Assembly (NCBI GenBank): GCA_039920645.1
Contig: JBDSDI010000275.1
Location: forward strand, 1 to 14,068
Origin: CAMCVE01 sp039920645
Lineage (GTDB): Bacteria; Bdellovibrionota; UBA2428
Length of the DNA stretch: 14,068 nt
Direction of reading: 5' to 3'
Positions 1 through 8,143 of the stretch are shown here, piece by piece. Position 1 is the stretch's first letter, and each line of letters begins with the position of its first letter. The translations under genes were made by a program, and so were the position numbers. A model generated the notes under the pieces. It did no database searches. It was not told the DNA's origin and saw nothing but the letters and a program-made list of their open reading frames with translations.

Positions 1-1221
1 GGCGAGATCGTGATGGCTGAACTGCAGATTCACGGGGCCATCTGATTGGGTTGACACATTGACGGTCATCGCCCAGGCATGGGCACCCGTGCACGTCACC
101 GGACTCGCCACTACGGCAGGAATTACCGAGACGACTTCGCCGCTTTCCGAACAGGTTCCGGTGAATACAAGGTTTGCAGACGTCGTGGCATTCGCGAAGA
201 GCGAAGAAGGAGTGGTGATCGTTAAATTGGGATTAACGGTGTCGATGCTGACGAAGCGTCCTCCCGAAAGGGAGACCGCGCTACCGGGAGGCGGAAGGGT
301 AAGAAGAACGTTCGTTCCAGAAGTTTCGGTTTTAATCGTTCCGCCGTTCAGCTCGAGACTTGTCTGCGAGAAGTACTCGAGAGCGGAGGTCGCATCGCCC
401 GCTACGATAGGATAACGGAACACGAGACCTTTTTTGTCTGCGGTAATACTGAGGAAAGAGGCCGAGTGATCGACGGTGCCGGTTTCAAGTTTCAGCCGCG
501 GGCTTCCGCTGACCACAACCCCTTCGCTGAAATTGATTTGAATGTCGATTGTTTGAGTGGCGCCGTAGGAGCCGTCCGGACTAATGACGGACGTGCTGAC
601 AATTTTCGTTTCCACGACTTCATTTGCGACGCATTCATAAGGTGCGGAGCTCTGGACCCTCTCAAGCGTAACAACGTTGACTCCGGGGCTGAGGTCCGCC
701 GTTCCGGTGGCAATCAGTTTGAAGTTCTTGGAGGACACTTTTTCTGAATCGACGAAGAAGTCAGGATTCCCGAAAACGCCTTTCTCCAAAGCCGCTTTTC
801 CGCTGACGGTTCCGCGACATTCACGATTCCCTAGCGGAAGGAGAGCCTTAGGAATTGCGACAATATCGAAACGGCGCGCGGGTCCCGACGGAACACTGAG
901 GCTAACCGTCTCTCCTTTTTTTAAGAGGCCGTTCAGCAGACCGAGGCCTTGAGGTCCGGCGGGACAAGCACTCGCTTGATCGGAGCGGGGAGCTACGGCA
1001 CGCAGACTGGAGTGGTCCCCGGTCACGTGGACGAGGAAGCAATCGTCGTCTGAAAGTTCGGGAGGGGTGGTGTCGGCCGACTGAATAGAACTTTTGTAAA
1101 CGAATTGGATTGTGGACTCGGGCGCCGGAGCTTTACTGCAGGCCGTCGCAAGGGAGATAAGAAAGAGGGTTCGCGTCAAACGAGAACCTTCGAGAAGATC
1201 GATCAGAAAACGTTCCACCAT
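1..1221 (-). CDS. Ig-like repeat lipoprotein, C-terminus cut by window edge
   Basis: A frame open without a stop for 407 codons runs off the left edge, so the C-terminus is missing. It encodes a probable exported lipoprotein: a hydrophobic stretch ends in the lipobox LATAC, with lipid Cys28 counted from the ATG at 1221. That ATG has AGG abutting it. A TTG at 1179 has GAAGG 7 nt upstream and gives a compact signal peptide starting MTRTLFLISLATAC, so it may be the true start. Residues about 60-190 form a Cys-containing domain (CFLVHVTG, then VPSGPARRFD) resembling the same region of the divergent neighbour at 1360. Residues about 205-330 match the bacterial beta-sandwich repeat with the pattern IDIxINFSE, GSPRLKLETG, VAGD and LEY. 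A second Ig-like unit starts near residue 331 and is cut. The function is unknown; surface adhesion or binding is a guess from architecture. Confidence 0.85.
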   Translation of the reverse strand, partial: MVERFLIDLLEGSRLTRTLFLISLATACSKAPAPESTIQFVYKSSIQSADTTPPELSDDDCFLVHVTGDHSSLRAVAPRSDQASACPAGPQGLGLLNGLLKKGETVSLSVPSGPARRFDIVAIPKALLPLGNRECRGTVSGKAALEKGVFGNPDFFVDSEKVSSKNFKLIATGTADLSPGVNVVTLERVQSSAPYECVANEVVETKIVSTSVISPDGSYGATQTIDIQINFSEGVVVSGSPRLKLETGTVDHSASFLSITADKKGLVFRYPIVAGDATSALEYFSQTSLELNGGTIKTETSGTNVLLTLPPPGSAVSLSGGRFVSIDTVNPNLTITTPSSLFANATTSANLVFTGTCSESGEVVSVIPAVVASPVTCTGAHAWAMTVNVSTQSDGPVNLQFSHHDLA

Positions 1222-1236
1222 CCTATTTTATCGGTC

Positions 1237-1254
1237 TAAGGGATTTGACCCTTA
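1237..1254. repeat. Short inverted repeat upstream of the minus-strand lipoprotein
   Basis: TAAGGG and CCCTTA form a perfect 6-bp inverted repeat around the 6-nt spacer ATTTGA. It lies 15 nt before the ATG at 1221. It could be an operator half-site pair or a small 5' UTR hairpin. No U-tract follows, so it is not terminator-like. Confidence 0.35.
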
Positions 1255-1305
1255 AGAATTCCGACCGCGCTAACCAGACCTTTATTTAACGACTTGAGAA
1301 TTCGA

Positions 1306-1324
1306 CTCTTCATCATCTCTTCAT
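1306..1324. repeat. Tandem direct repeat CTCTTCAT, 11-bp period
   Basis: CTCTTCAT occurs at 1306-1313 and again at 1317-1324, about one helical turn apart, 35 bp before the lipoprotein start at 1360. AGAATTC is also repeated at 1255-1261 and 1297-1303, each copy followed by (C)GAC, 42 bp apart. Such helically phased short repeats can be protein-binding sites, but the region is small and chance is possible. Confidence 0.25.
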
Positions 1325-1359
1325 TCAGAGAATGCCCAAAATAGTCGAAAATAGAGAGG

Positions 1360-2709
1360 ATGAACTTCTTTCCACGACAGCTCGGTCTCTGTGCGTTCTT
1401 AGGTTTAGGCCTCGGCGCATGCGGAAATGTCGCGAATGCTCCGAGCAGTGTCAGCGTTGTGCTCGCTCCAGCGAGTCTGGAAGCTACTTTAGCTTCACCT
1501 GCTTTTGGAACCCGTTCTTCGAGCGGTCTTGTCAGTGAGGGGTTCTGCTACGCCTTTCATGTCACCGCGCCAGATCTCGATGATCCTGTTGTCCCTATCG
1601 AACCGGATACCTGTGGTCATGCGCCTGGCTCTTTCGGCAAGGTCTACGGGCCTTACGCCTTCGGAAAGACTGCGGTCATGGTCATCCCACCGGGCGCGGC
1701 TCGACGCTTCGACTTGATCGGGTTCAAGATGCCCGCAGGTACGACTGCCGATTGTGCGGGAAATCTTTCTGTTGGTGTCGGTCCGGAGAAACATGTCAGA
1801 GCGACCTATGATGGAGTGGAGCTCGACCCCGACGTCGGCGACGGAGAAATCCCGGATCCCGCAGGATCGATCTATCTGTTCTCGCGATCCGAACCTGTCG
1901 ATCTCATATCTGGAAATCAGACCGTCGTTCTCCAGCCGATCGAGTGGAGCGACAGAACTTACCAGGGGAACGTGAATTCCTATCCGCAGCGCTATGGTTG
2001 CAAGGATTACACCCCAGCTCAGATCACGATGAGTTCTTCGCCGAGTAACTTCGGAACCAGCACGGGCAATATGCTCTATCAGCTCGTCACTCTTACAAAT
2101 TCGGGCACGGTCTCGGCAACGGCCCTCGATTTTAGCGGGAGCAATTTTGGTCCTGGAATGAACTTTATCGGGGGGACTTATCCTGGTTTAGGCGGTAACT
2201 GTGGCGCGCGTCTCGGAGGCTCACAATCCTGCACGCTTAGTCTTCGCTTTGATCCCGCACAAGCGACCGGAATCCCTGTTTCCACGGGCACGCTGAATCT
2301 TCAGTACGCAAACGGATATCAAACTTTGCCGGCCACTTTCCCGCTCATGGCCGTATATGACTTTGCTATTTTGGGTAACTCGGCCTCCGTGTTTTCGACC
2401 ACTCTTGTGGGAAATTCATCGGCCCTCACGCTTTCCATCACCAATACGGGCTCTATCGCTTCGGTCCCGCTCTCCTTCAGCCTTACTTCTGGAGACCCAA
2501 GCATCGATTTCTCCAGTGGCGGATTCCCCGGAGGTGCTTCGAATCCTTGCTCGCAAGGTATGGTCTTAGCGCCGGCCGGCTCATGCAACATCGGCTTCAC
2601 GTTCACGCCACTCGGCCCGACTCCCACTTCTGTTACAAGAACCTTGGAAGTGCGCGACGGCGCGAATCTTCTTCTGCCGGTTGTCCTTTCCGGTACAAAA
2701 GGTCCCTAA
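1360..2709 (+). CDS. Lipoprotein with two choice-of-anchor-D/ASH-like repeats
   Basis: A 449-residue probable lipoprotein. The signal peptide is rich in Leu and Gly and ends GLGLGAC, with lipid Cys21. An in-frame TAG upstream leaves ATG 1360 as the only sensible start. Residues about 60-195 resemble the same region of the divergent gene: CYAFHVT, VIPPGAARRFD, a DCAG Cys and then TVVLQP. The C-terminal half holds two similar beta-sandwich units at about 222-332 and 335-446. Each has a VTLTNSG or LSITNTG strand, a Cys pair (281/291 and 397/409) and an F-D/T-P strand, as in choice-of-anchor-D/ASH-type domains. Such domains usually act as structural or binding modules; no catalytic motif is seen. 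The stop lies 8 nt from the convergent secA stop, leaving no room for a separate terminator. The molecular role is unknown. Confidence 0.87.
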   Translation: MNFFPRQLGLCAFLGLGLGACGNVANAPSSVSVVLAPASLEATLASPAFGTRSSSGLVSEGFCYAFHVTAPDLDDPVVPIEPDTCGHAPGSFGKVYGPYAFGKTAVMVIPPGAARRFDLIGFKMPAGTTADCAGNLSVGVGPEKHVRATYDGVELDPDVGDGEIPDPAGSIYLFSRSEPVDLISGNQTVVLQPIEWSDRTYQGNVNSYPQRYGCKDYTPAQITMSSSPSNFGTSTGNMLYQLVTLTNSGTVSATALDFSGSNFGPGMNFIGGTYPGLGGNCGARLGGSQSCTLSLRFDPAQATGIPVSTGTLNLQYANGYQTLPATFPLMAVYDFAILGNSASVFSTTLVGNSSALTLSITNTGSIASVPLSFSLTSGDPSIDFSSGGFPGGASNPCSQGMVLAPAGSCNIGFTFTPLGPTPTSVTRTLEVRDGANLLLPVVLSGTKGP

Positions 2710-2717
2710 ATCGCAGA

Positions 2718-5369
2718 TTACTTTTTCGAAGGGCCGGGTTGTCCACCTTTGGTGGACGATTCGCGCTGTTTCAGGAAATTCATCGCGGCCGCTAAGCCGG
2801 GATTCGAGGCCACTTGCTGTTCGCGTGTCGGAGCCGGGACCGCCGCAGGAGAGCTGGCGCCATCGGTGCCCGCAGCGACGGGAGCCGCATTCCCCGTGTG
2901 ATCTCCGTCGGCTTCGTCGGGACCGGAGAAGCTCATTTGCTTTTCGGCATCGCGACGTTTCATCATATCGTCGCGACGACGCGCTTCTTCTTCTTCGGGT
3001 GACATCATGCGGAACGTGTAGAGGCGCGTGAGCGCGTTCTGACGAATCGTCTTGTCGAGGGTCTTGAAGAGCTCGAAACCTTCGCGACGGTACTCGACGA
3101 GGGGATCCTTCTGGGCGTAACCGCGCAGATGGATACCTTCCTTGAGGTGGTCGAGGCCAAGCAGATGTTCCTTCCAGTGGAAGTCGATACTCTGGATGAA
3201 GAAATAGCGTTCGATATCAGCCATGCGCTCGTCGCCGGTCAGAGTGACTTTTTCGCCGTAAAGCTTCTTGGAGCGTTCGATGAGGCTGTTCTTGAGATCG
3301 CTGACATTGAGGGCGCCCGACTTCGTGTCTTTTTCGAAATAAGCGCGGGGGTTCTCTCCGAGATCGTAAGCGAAGGTCGCGCGGACCGCTTCGCGCAGGC
3401 CCGACCAGTCCCAGGTCTCGGGAGCTTCAGTGGAGGTGAATTGTGAAACGATGTCGCCCGCGAGTTCGCCGGTGAGATCTTCGACCAGCGTGCGCGTTTC
3501 CTTGCCTTCGAGAACAAGACGGCGCATCGAGTAAATTACTTCGCGCTGCTTGTTGAGGACGTCGTCGTACTTCAGCAAGTGTTCGCGTTGATCGAAGTGG
3601 TGGGCTTCGACTTTGGACTGAGCATTAAGGATCGTGCGCGTAATGAGACCGTCGCTTATCGGCACATCCTCTTCCATACCCATCTTGTCCATGATGTTGA
3701 CGATGCGATCGCCCGCGAAAATACGCATGAGATCGTCTTCGAGTGAAAGGTAGAAACGGCTGGAGCCCGGATCGCCTTGGCGACCGGCGCGTCCGCGCAG
3801 CTGGTTGTCGATACGACGGGACTCGTGCCGCTCGGTACCGATGACGTGGAGACCGCCGACCTCTTTCACGCCGGGTCCGAGGACGATGTCCGTACCGCGA
3901 CCGGCCATGTTGGTCGCGATCGTGACGGACGCATGCTGACCGGCGTTGACGATGATTTCCGCTTCGCGTTCGTGGTTCTTCGCGTTCAGGACGTTGTGGG
4001 GAATTCCCACGCGCGAGAGAAGCTTCGAGATGCGTTCGCTCTTCGAGATGCTGACGGTACCGACGAGGACGGGGCGTCCGGCTTGGTACTTTTCCTTGAT
4101 ATCTTCGATGACCGCGCGATATTTGCCCGCTTCGTTGCGGTAGACGAGATCGTTGTCGTCTTTGCGGATGTTCGGACGGTTCGTGGGGATCACGAGAACT
4201 TTGAGGCCGTAGATCTTGCCGAACTCGGTTTCCTCGGTCGCCGCCGTTCCGGTCATACCGGAGAGCTTGTTGTAGAGGCGGAAGTAGTTCTGCAGCGTGA
4301 TCGTCGCGAGTGTTTGGTTCTCGGCTTGGATTTCCACGCCTTCTTTGCACTCGACCGCTTGGTGGAGGCCGTCGGACCAACGACGGCCGGGCATGAGACG
4401 TCCCGTGAATTCGTCGACGATCATGATCTCTCCGCCACGCGACACGTAGTCGATGTCTTTGCGGAAGAGCGTGTTGGCGCGCAGGGCAGCGCCGACGTGG
4501 TGAACGAGCATGAGATTATCGGGAGCGTAGAGGTTCTCGACCTTGAGATACTGCTCCAGCTTGTGGATGCCTTCCTCGGTAAGGGTCGCGTTGCGCGCCT
4601 TTTCGTCGACGGTGTAGTCGATGTCTTTGCGGAGTTGGCGCACGGCCTTGTCGGCGACTTGGTAGAATTCGGCCTTGTGGTCCGAAGGGCCGCTGATGAT
4701 GAGAGGAGTACGGGCTTCATCGATGAGAATCGAGTCGACTTCGTCGATGATAGCGAAGTTGGGGTCGCGCTGGACGTACATGTCGAGCGACGGCTTCATG
4801 TTGTCGCGGAGATAATCGAATCCGAATTCGTTGTTGGTTCCGTAGGTGATGTCGGCGCGGTAGATCTTCTTCCGCTCGGAATCGCCCATTTGGTTCAGAA
4901 TGCAGCCGACTTCCATGCCGAGGAACCGATGAATGCGTCCCATCCATTCCGAGTCGCGCTTGGCGAGGTAGTCGTTGACGGTGATGATGTGCGTACCTTT
5001 GCCGCTGAGGGCGTTGAGGTACGACGCGAGCGTCGAAACGAGGGTTTTACCTTCGCCGGTTTTCATTTCGGCGATCATGCCCTTGTGCAGTGCCATGCCA
5101 CCGACGAGCTGGACGTCGAAGTGGCGCATGCCGAGCACGCGCGAACTTGCTTCGCGACAGACGGCAAAGGCGTCGACGAGAATATTGTCGAGGCTCTCGC
5201 CCTTTTCGAGGCGGCCCTTCAGAACGCCCGTCTGCGCCTGCAGCGAGACATCGCTCATCTTGCGGTACTGGGCTTCGCGATGATTGATATGTTGAACGAG
5301 CGGAATAATTTTTTTGAGTTCCCGGTCGTTGTCGGATCCAAGGATTTTCTTTACGGCCTCTAGCAGCAT
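2718..5369 (-). CDS. secA: Preprotein translocase ATPase SecA
   Basis: An 883-residue SecA, the motor that drives unfolded preproteins through SecYEG at the inner membrane. Visible hallmarks are VQLVGG near residue 86, Walker A MKTGEGKT (102-109), Walker B IIDEVD (207-212) followed by SILIDEARTPLIISG, the second-domain motif AGRGTDIVLG (489-498), and QLRGRAGRQGDPG (523-535). The helical scaffold and wing region continues to about 790. The tail (about 813-883) is rich in Pro, Ala, Gly and Ser, and ends in Lys. It contains no CxCxSG...C-H/C zinc motif, which in many SecA proteins contacts SecB and lipid. The length is normal for the family. The ATG at 5369 has no obvious Shine-Dalgarno sequence. 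The gene is monocistronic here: convergent with the lipoprotein gene and divergent from nadK. Confidence 0.99.
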   Translation of the reverse strand: MLLEAVKKILGSDNDRELKKIIPLVQHINHREAQYRKMSDVSLQAQTGVLKGRLEKGESLDNILVDAFAVCREASSRVLGMRHFDVQLVGGMALHKGMIAEMKTGEGKTLVSTLASYLNALSGKGTHIITVNDYLAKRDSEWMGRIHRFLGMEVGCILNQMGDSERKKIYRADITYGTNNEFGFDYLRDNMKPSLDMYVQRDPNFAIIDEVDSILIDEARTPLIISGPSDHKAEFYQVADKAVRQLRKDIDYTVDEKARNATLTEEGIHKLEQYLKVENLYAPDNLMLVHHVGAALRANTLFRKDIDYVSRGGEIMIVDEFTGRLMPGRRWSDGLHQAVECKEGVEIQAENQTLATITLQNYFRLYNKLSGMTGTAATEETEFGKIYGLKVLVIPTNRPNIRKDDNDLVYRNEAGKYRAVIEDIKEKYQAGRPVLVGTVSISKSERISKLLSRVGIPHNVLNAKNHEREAEIIVNAGQHASVTIATNMAGRGTDIVLGPGVKEVGGLHVIGTERHESRRIDNQLRGRAGRQGDPGSSRFYLSLEDDLMRIFAGDRIVNIMDKMGMEEDVPISDGLITRTILNAQSKVEAHHFDQREHLLKYDDVLNKQREVIYSMRRLVLEGKETRTLVEDLTGELAGDIVSQFTSTEAPETWDWSGLREAVRATFAYDLGENPRAYFEKDTKSGALNVSDLKNSLIERSKKLYGEKVTLTGDERMADIERYFFIQSIDFHWKEHLLGLDHLKEGIHLRGYAQKDPLVEYRREGFELFKTLDKTIRQNALTRLYTFRMMSPEEEEARRRDDMMKRRDAEKQMSFSGPDEADGDHTGNAAPVAAGTDGASSPAAVPAPTREQQVASNPGLAAAMNFLKQRESSTKGGQPGPSKK

Positions 5370-5495
5370 TGTGGGGACACGCTATCACCGTCGGCTGGAG
5401 AACACGAGTTACATGCGGAATAGAGGTGACTTTGTGCCCCGCATCAGAAAGTGAAGTTTGTTGCGCCGCACTCTGAGTCATGGTGAAGTGACTCC
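5370..5495. promoter_or_regulatory. Divergent secA / nadK control region
   Basis: These 126 bp lie between the divergent starts of secA and nadK and probably carry promoters for both. I could not assign a confident -35/-10 pair on either strand. The nadK-proximal end contains the inverted repeat described separately. No second gene is supported here. Confidence 0.45.
5475..5494 (+). promoter_or_regulatory. Inverted repeat enclosing the nadK ribosome binding site
   Basis: GAGTCA (5475-5480) and TGACTC (5489-5494) are perfect complements around the 8-nt loop TGGTGAAG. The loop contains GGTGAAG, the best Shine-Dalgarno candidate for nadK, 7 nt before its GTG start at 5496. The stem ends one nucleotide before the start codon. 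In RNA this could hold or hide the ribosome binding site; as DNA it could be a dyad operator. It is short, so the role is uncertain. Confidence 0.4.
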
Positions 5496-6353
5496 GTGCT
5501 GAAAACCCTGGTTTTGGTGAGTAAGGAAGACGACGCGCTCGCGCTTCGTGCCCGCGATGCCCTCGCTCGGATCGGCTCGCGCTCTTTTGCGATCACTCAG
5601 GGCCTTCCCAACGCCGTTTCGATGTCCGACCTCATCGTCTGCATCGGCGGCGACGGCACGCTTTTGGCTACGATTCGCAAGCTCGGATCGGCTCGCTTCG
5701 ACGCCATGATTTTGGGTATTCATGGAAGCCGAGGCCTCGGCTTCCTTCACTCACTGACGATGCCGACCGAGTCGGTCGATGCCGACATCTGGGCCGAAAA
5801 AATTATCGCGATGCTGGAAAGCAAATCCTACGTCGGCGAGTCCCGCTGGGGTCTCGTCGCTCATGCGGAAGGCAAGAATTTCTGGGCTCTCAACGATGTC
5901 GTCGTGGGCAAAGGATCCATTTCGCGAATGATCGAACTCGAAGCGCGTTCGGGCGACGAACTCATTCTTCCGCGTCTTCGCGGCGATGGACTGATCGTCT
6001 CCTCGCCTACCGGATCGACCGCGTATTCCCTGAGCGCAGGAGGGCCGGTCCTGGATCCTTCGCTGCGTGCACTTTTGCTGACTCCGGTCTGCTCGCATAC
6101 TATGGGGTTGCGTCCGATCGTCATGGCGGGCGAGCGCGAGCTTACGATTCATCGCCTCGACGAGAATACCGTCTGTCAAATTACGATGGACGGTCAAGAG
6201 GGCATGGAAATCGCTAGGGGCGAAAAGGTCGTCGTGGGCATGTCCGACAAGCCTGTTCGATTGTTGATTCCGATGGCTGCGAACTGCCGTGCGCCTTCGT
6301 ATTACGAAGTTTTAAGAACGAAACTGGGCTTTGGGAGGGATCGAGGATGCTAG
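5496..6353 (+). CDS. nadK: NAD kinase (ATP-dependent NAD+ phosphorylation)
   Basis: A 285-residue NAD kinase, the cytoplasmic enzyme that makes NADP+ from NAD+ and ATP (or polyphosphate). The family motif GGDGT is at 51-55. GIHGSRGLGFL (74-84) stands where most members read GINxGxLGFL. ALNDVVVG (131-138) replaces the usual N-E pair with N-D. The diagnostic nucleotide-binding stretch DGLIVSSPTGSTAYSLSAGG spans 164-183. The length is normal. The GTG at 5496 is the first start after an in-frame TGA, with GGTGAAG 7 nt upstream. Its last 7 nt overlap recN, whose own Shine-Dalgarno sequence GGGAGG lies inside nadK, so the two are very likely cotranscribed and translationally coupled. Confidence 0.97.
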   Translation: MLKTLVLVSKEDDALALRARDALARIGSRSFAITQGLPNAVSMSDLIVCIGGDGTLLATIRKLGSARFDAMILGIHGSRGLGFLHSLTMPTESVDADIWAEKIIAMLESKSYVGESRWGLVAHAEGKNFWALNDVVVGKGSISRMIELEARSGDELILPRLRGDGLIVSSPTGSTAYSLSAGGPVLDPSLRALLLTPVCSHTMGLRPIVMAGERELTIHRLDENTVCQITMDGQEGMEIARGEKVVVGMSDKPVRLLIPMAANCRAPSYYEVLRTKLGFGRDRGC

Positions 6354-8143
6354 TCGAACTGAGAGTGAAGAATTTCGCTATCGTTGAGGACGGGACTCTG
6401 GAGTTTTCCCAGGGCATGACGGCTTTTACCGGGGAAACCGGTGCGGGCAAGAGCTTGCTCTTCGATGCGATTACTCTGCTTCTGGGAGCCAAAGCCAAGA
6501 GCGATCTCGTGCGTACGGGTTGCACCAATGCCGAGGTCGAAGGCGTTTTCAATCTCGCGCATGCTCCCGATCAACGCCAGCGTCTCGAGGATCTCGGTTT
6601 CGAGATCGATCCCAGCGATGGATCTCTTCTGCTCGTAAGACGCGAATTCTCGGCGAGCGACGTTTCCAAGAACCGTATTTGGATTCAAGGTATGGCTGCG
6701 ACCCGCAAGCAGCTCCAGGAAGTGCTCGGAGATCTCGTCGAGATCTCCGGTCAGCACGAATTCCTCAAACTTGGTCGCGAAGATTTCCTTCTCGCCTTGG
6801 TCGATCAGTACGGAGGTCTTAAGGCGGACGTCCTCGACTTCGAAAAACTCTTTTCTCAGACTCAAACGCTCAAGGCCGAACTGCGCGGCATCGAAGAACG
6901 CGTCGGCCAACGCGATACACGTATCGATTTTCTGAAGTTCCAGATCGAAGAATTCGAAAAAGCGGGCATCACCCCCGGACTCGAAGAGTCCGAGCGCGAA
7001 TGGGTCGCCCTACGCAATCGTCTCGGCAGTTTGGAAAAGCTCCGTCTCGCTCTCGAAAAAAGCATCGTCGCGTTCGACGGCTCCGAAGGTAGCGGCGACA
7101 CGAGTATTCCCGGCGCTCTCGCGGAAATTTCGCTCGTCGGTCGCGAATTGCGCGCTTTCGAGAACGTCGGTTCCGAATTCAAGACTCTGTTGGAAGGCGC
7201 CGAAGATCTCCAATCCCGCGCGGAAGATCTTTCTTATCGTCTCAGACAGGCGCTCAGTTCTCTCGAAGCCGATCCGCAAGCTCTCGACGAAGCCGAAACG
7301 CGTCTCTCGCACGTCACCCGTCTGAAACGGAAGTACGCCGTCGACACCGAAGCTCTCGTCGCGCTGATGCGTGATTATCAAGCCGAAATCGTTCGACTCG
7401 ATCGCTCCGAGGAAAACATCGCCGAGCTTCGCGAACGCGTCGCCACCGCCGCCAAACGTCTCGGCGAATGCGCGATGAAGCTCCATGAGCGTCGCCAGAA
7501 AGCCGCCACCGAAATGCAAAAACTTTGGGAGCGCGACATTCGACTTCTGGGAATGCCTCAGGCCGAACTCAAAGTCGAAGCCGAAAAACTCGCCGAAGAA
7601 CGTAGCCGCGGATGCACGCGGATCCAGGTTCTTTTCTCCGCGAACCCCGGCGAGCGGCTCAGTCCCGTCGGCAAGGTGGCCAGCGGCGGCGAATTGTCCC
7701 GTATCATGCTCGCCCTTAAGAACATCGTCGCCGGACGCAGCGAAGTCGGGGTCTATCTTTTCGACGAGGTTGACGCGGGCATCGGCGGCGAAACTGCTCA
7801 GCGTGTCGCCGAACGCCTTCAGCATATCGCGCGCGACAATCAGGTTCTCGTCGTCACTCACTTAGCGAGCATCGCGGCCTACGCGACCTCGCAGTTCCTC
7901 ATCGCTAAGGAAACCCTCAAGGGTCGCACGCGCACCCAGATCCGCGCGCTGTCGGCAACCGAGCGTCCTCGAGAAGTTGCCCGCATGCTCGGTGAATCGC
8001 AATCGAAAGCCGCCCTGCAGCTTGCCGAAGAGCTTCTCGCCCGAGCGCATGCCGGTTCCGTTACTCTGCATAAAAAGCCCGCAGAAAAATCCAAGAAAAA
8101 AATGCCTTCGAAATCCAAACGCGGAGCGGACGTTTCTCCGTGA
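6347..8143 (+). CDS. recN: DNA repair protein RecN
   Basis: A 598-residue SMC-like ATPase that acts in double-strand break repair, where RecN helps hold and process DNA ends for RecA. Walker A GETGAGKS is at 29-36. The middle (about 150-380) is Glu/Arg/Leu-rich and coiled-coil-like (for example LRGIEERVGQRDTRIDFLKF). The ABC signature SGGELSRIMLALK starts at 446, and Walker B VYLFDEVDAGIGG starts at 469. The last 25 residues form a Lys/Ser-rich tail (KKPAEKSKKKMPSKSKRG) beyond the usual end of about 550 residues. The ATG at 6347 overlaps the nadK stop (ATGCTAG), with GGGAGG 8 nt upstream. The stop overlaps the following GTG as GTGA. In other bacteria recN is often DNA-damage controlled, but here it seems to be read mainly from the nadK promoter. 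Confidence 0.97.
   Translation: MLVELRVKNFAIVEDGTLEFSQGMTAFTGETGAGKSLLFDAITLLLGAKAKSDLVRTGCTNAEVEGVFNLAHAPDQRQRLEDLGFEIDPSDGSLLLVRREFSASDVSKNRIWIQGMAATRKQLQEVLGDLVEISGQHEFLKLGREDFLLALVDQYGGLKADVLDFEKLFSQTQTLKAELRGIEERVGQRDTRIDFLKFQIEEFEKAGITPGLEESEREWVALRNRLGSLEKLRLALEKSIVAFDGSEGSGDTSIPGALAEISLVGRELRAFENVGSEFKTLLEGAEDLQSRAEDLSYRLRQALSSLEADPQALDEAETRLSHVTRLKRKYAVDTEALVALMRDYQAEIVRLDRSEENIAELRERVATAAKRLGECAMKLHERRQKAATEMQKLWERDIRLLGMPQAELKVEAEKLAEERSRGCTRIQVLFSANPGERLSPVGKVASGGELSRIMLALKNIVAGRSEVGVYLFDEVDAGIGGETAQRVAERLQHIARDNQVLVVTHLASIAAYATSQFLIAKETLKGRTRTQIRALSATERPREVARMLGESQSKAALQLAEELLARAHAGSVTLHKKPAEKSKKKMPSKSKRGADVSP

Larger units (their letters stand above)
1222..1359. promoter_or_regulatory. 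Divergent control region between two lipoprotein genes
   Basis: These 138 bp separate the starts of two divergent genes and must hold at least their translation signals and probably both promoters. I found no convincing -35/-10 pair on either strand. It contains an inverted repeat and two sets of short direct repeats, listed separately. The plus-strand gene has a purine-rich GAGAGG directly abutting its ATG rather than at the normal distance. Confidence 0.4.

Noticed and set aside
59..952. Several short plus-strand frames in the left lipoprotein region
   Set aside because: They lie opposite a 407-codon open minus-strand frame with a lipobox and repeat motifs, and show no domains.
2685..2702. 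CCTTT / AAAGG inverted repeat at the end of the lipoprotein gene as a terminator
   Set aside because: Only a 5-bp, mostly A-T stem with an 8-nt loop and no U-tract on either strand.
3777..5363. A 528-codon open frame on the plus strand opposite secA
   Set aside because: It is fully antisense to an unmistakable secA. Its product is rich in Val, Asp, Glu and Arg, as expected from the reverse of GC-biased codons, and shows no domain.
7010..7861. A 283-codon minus-strand frame opposite recN
   Set aside because: It overlaps a verified recN with intact motifs. The composition (Phe, Asp, Glu, Gly) is that of an antisense shadow.
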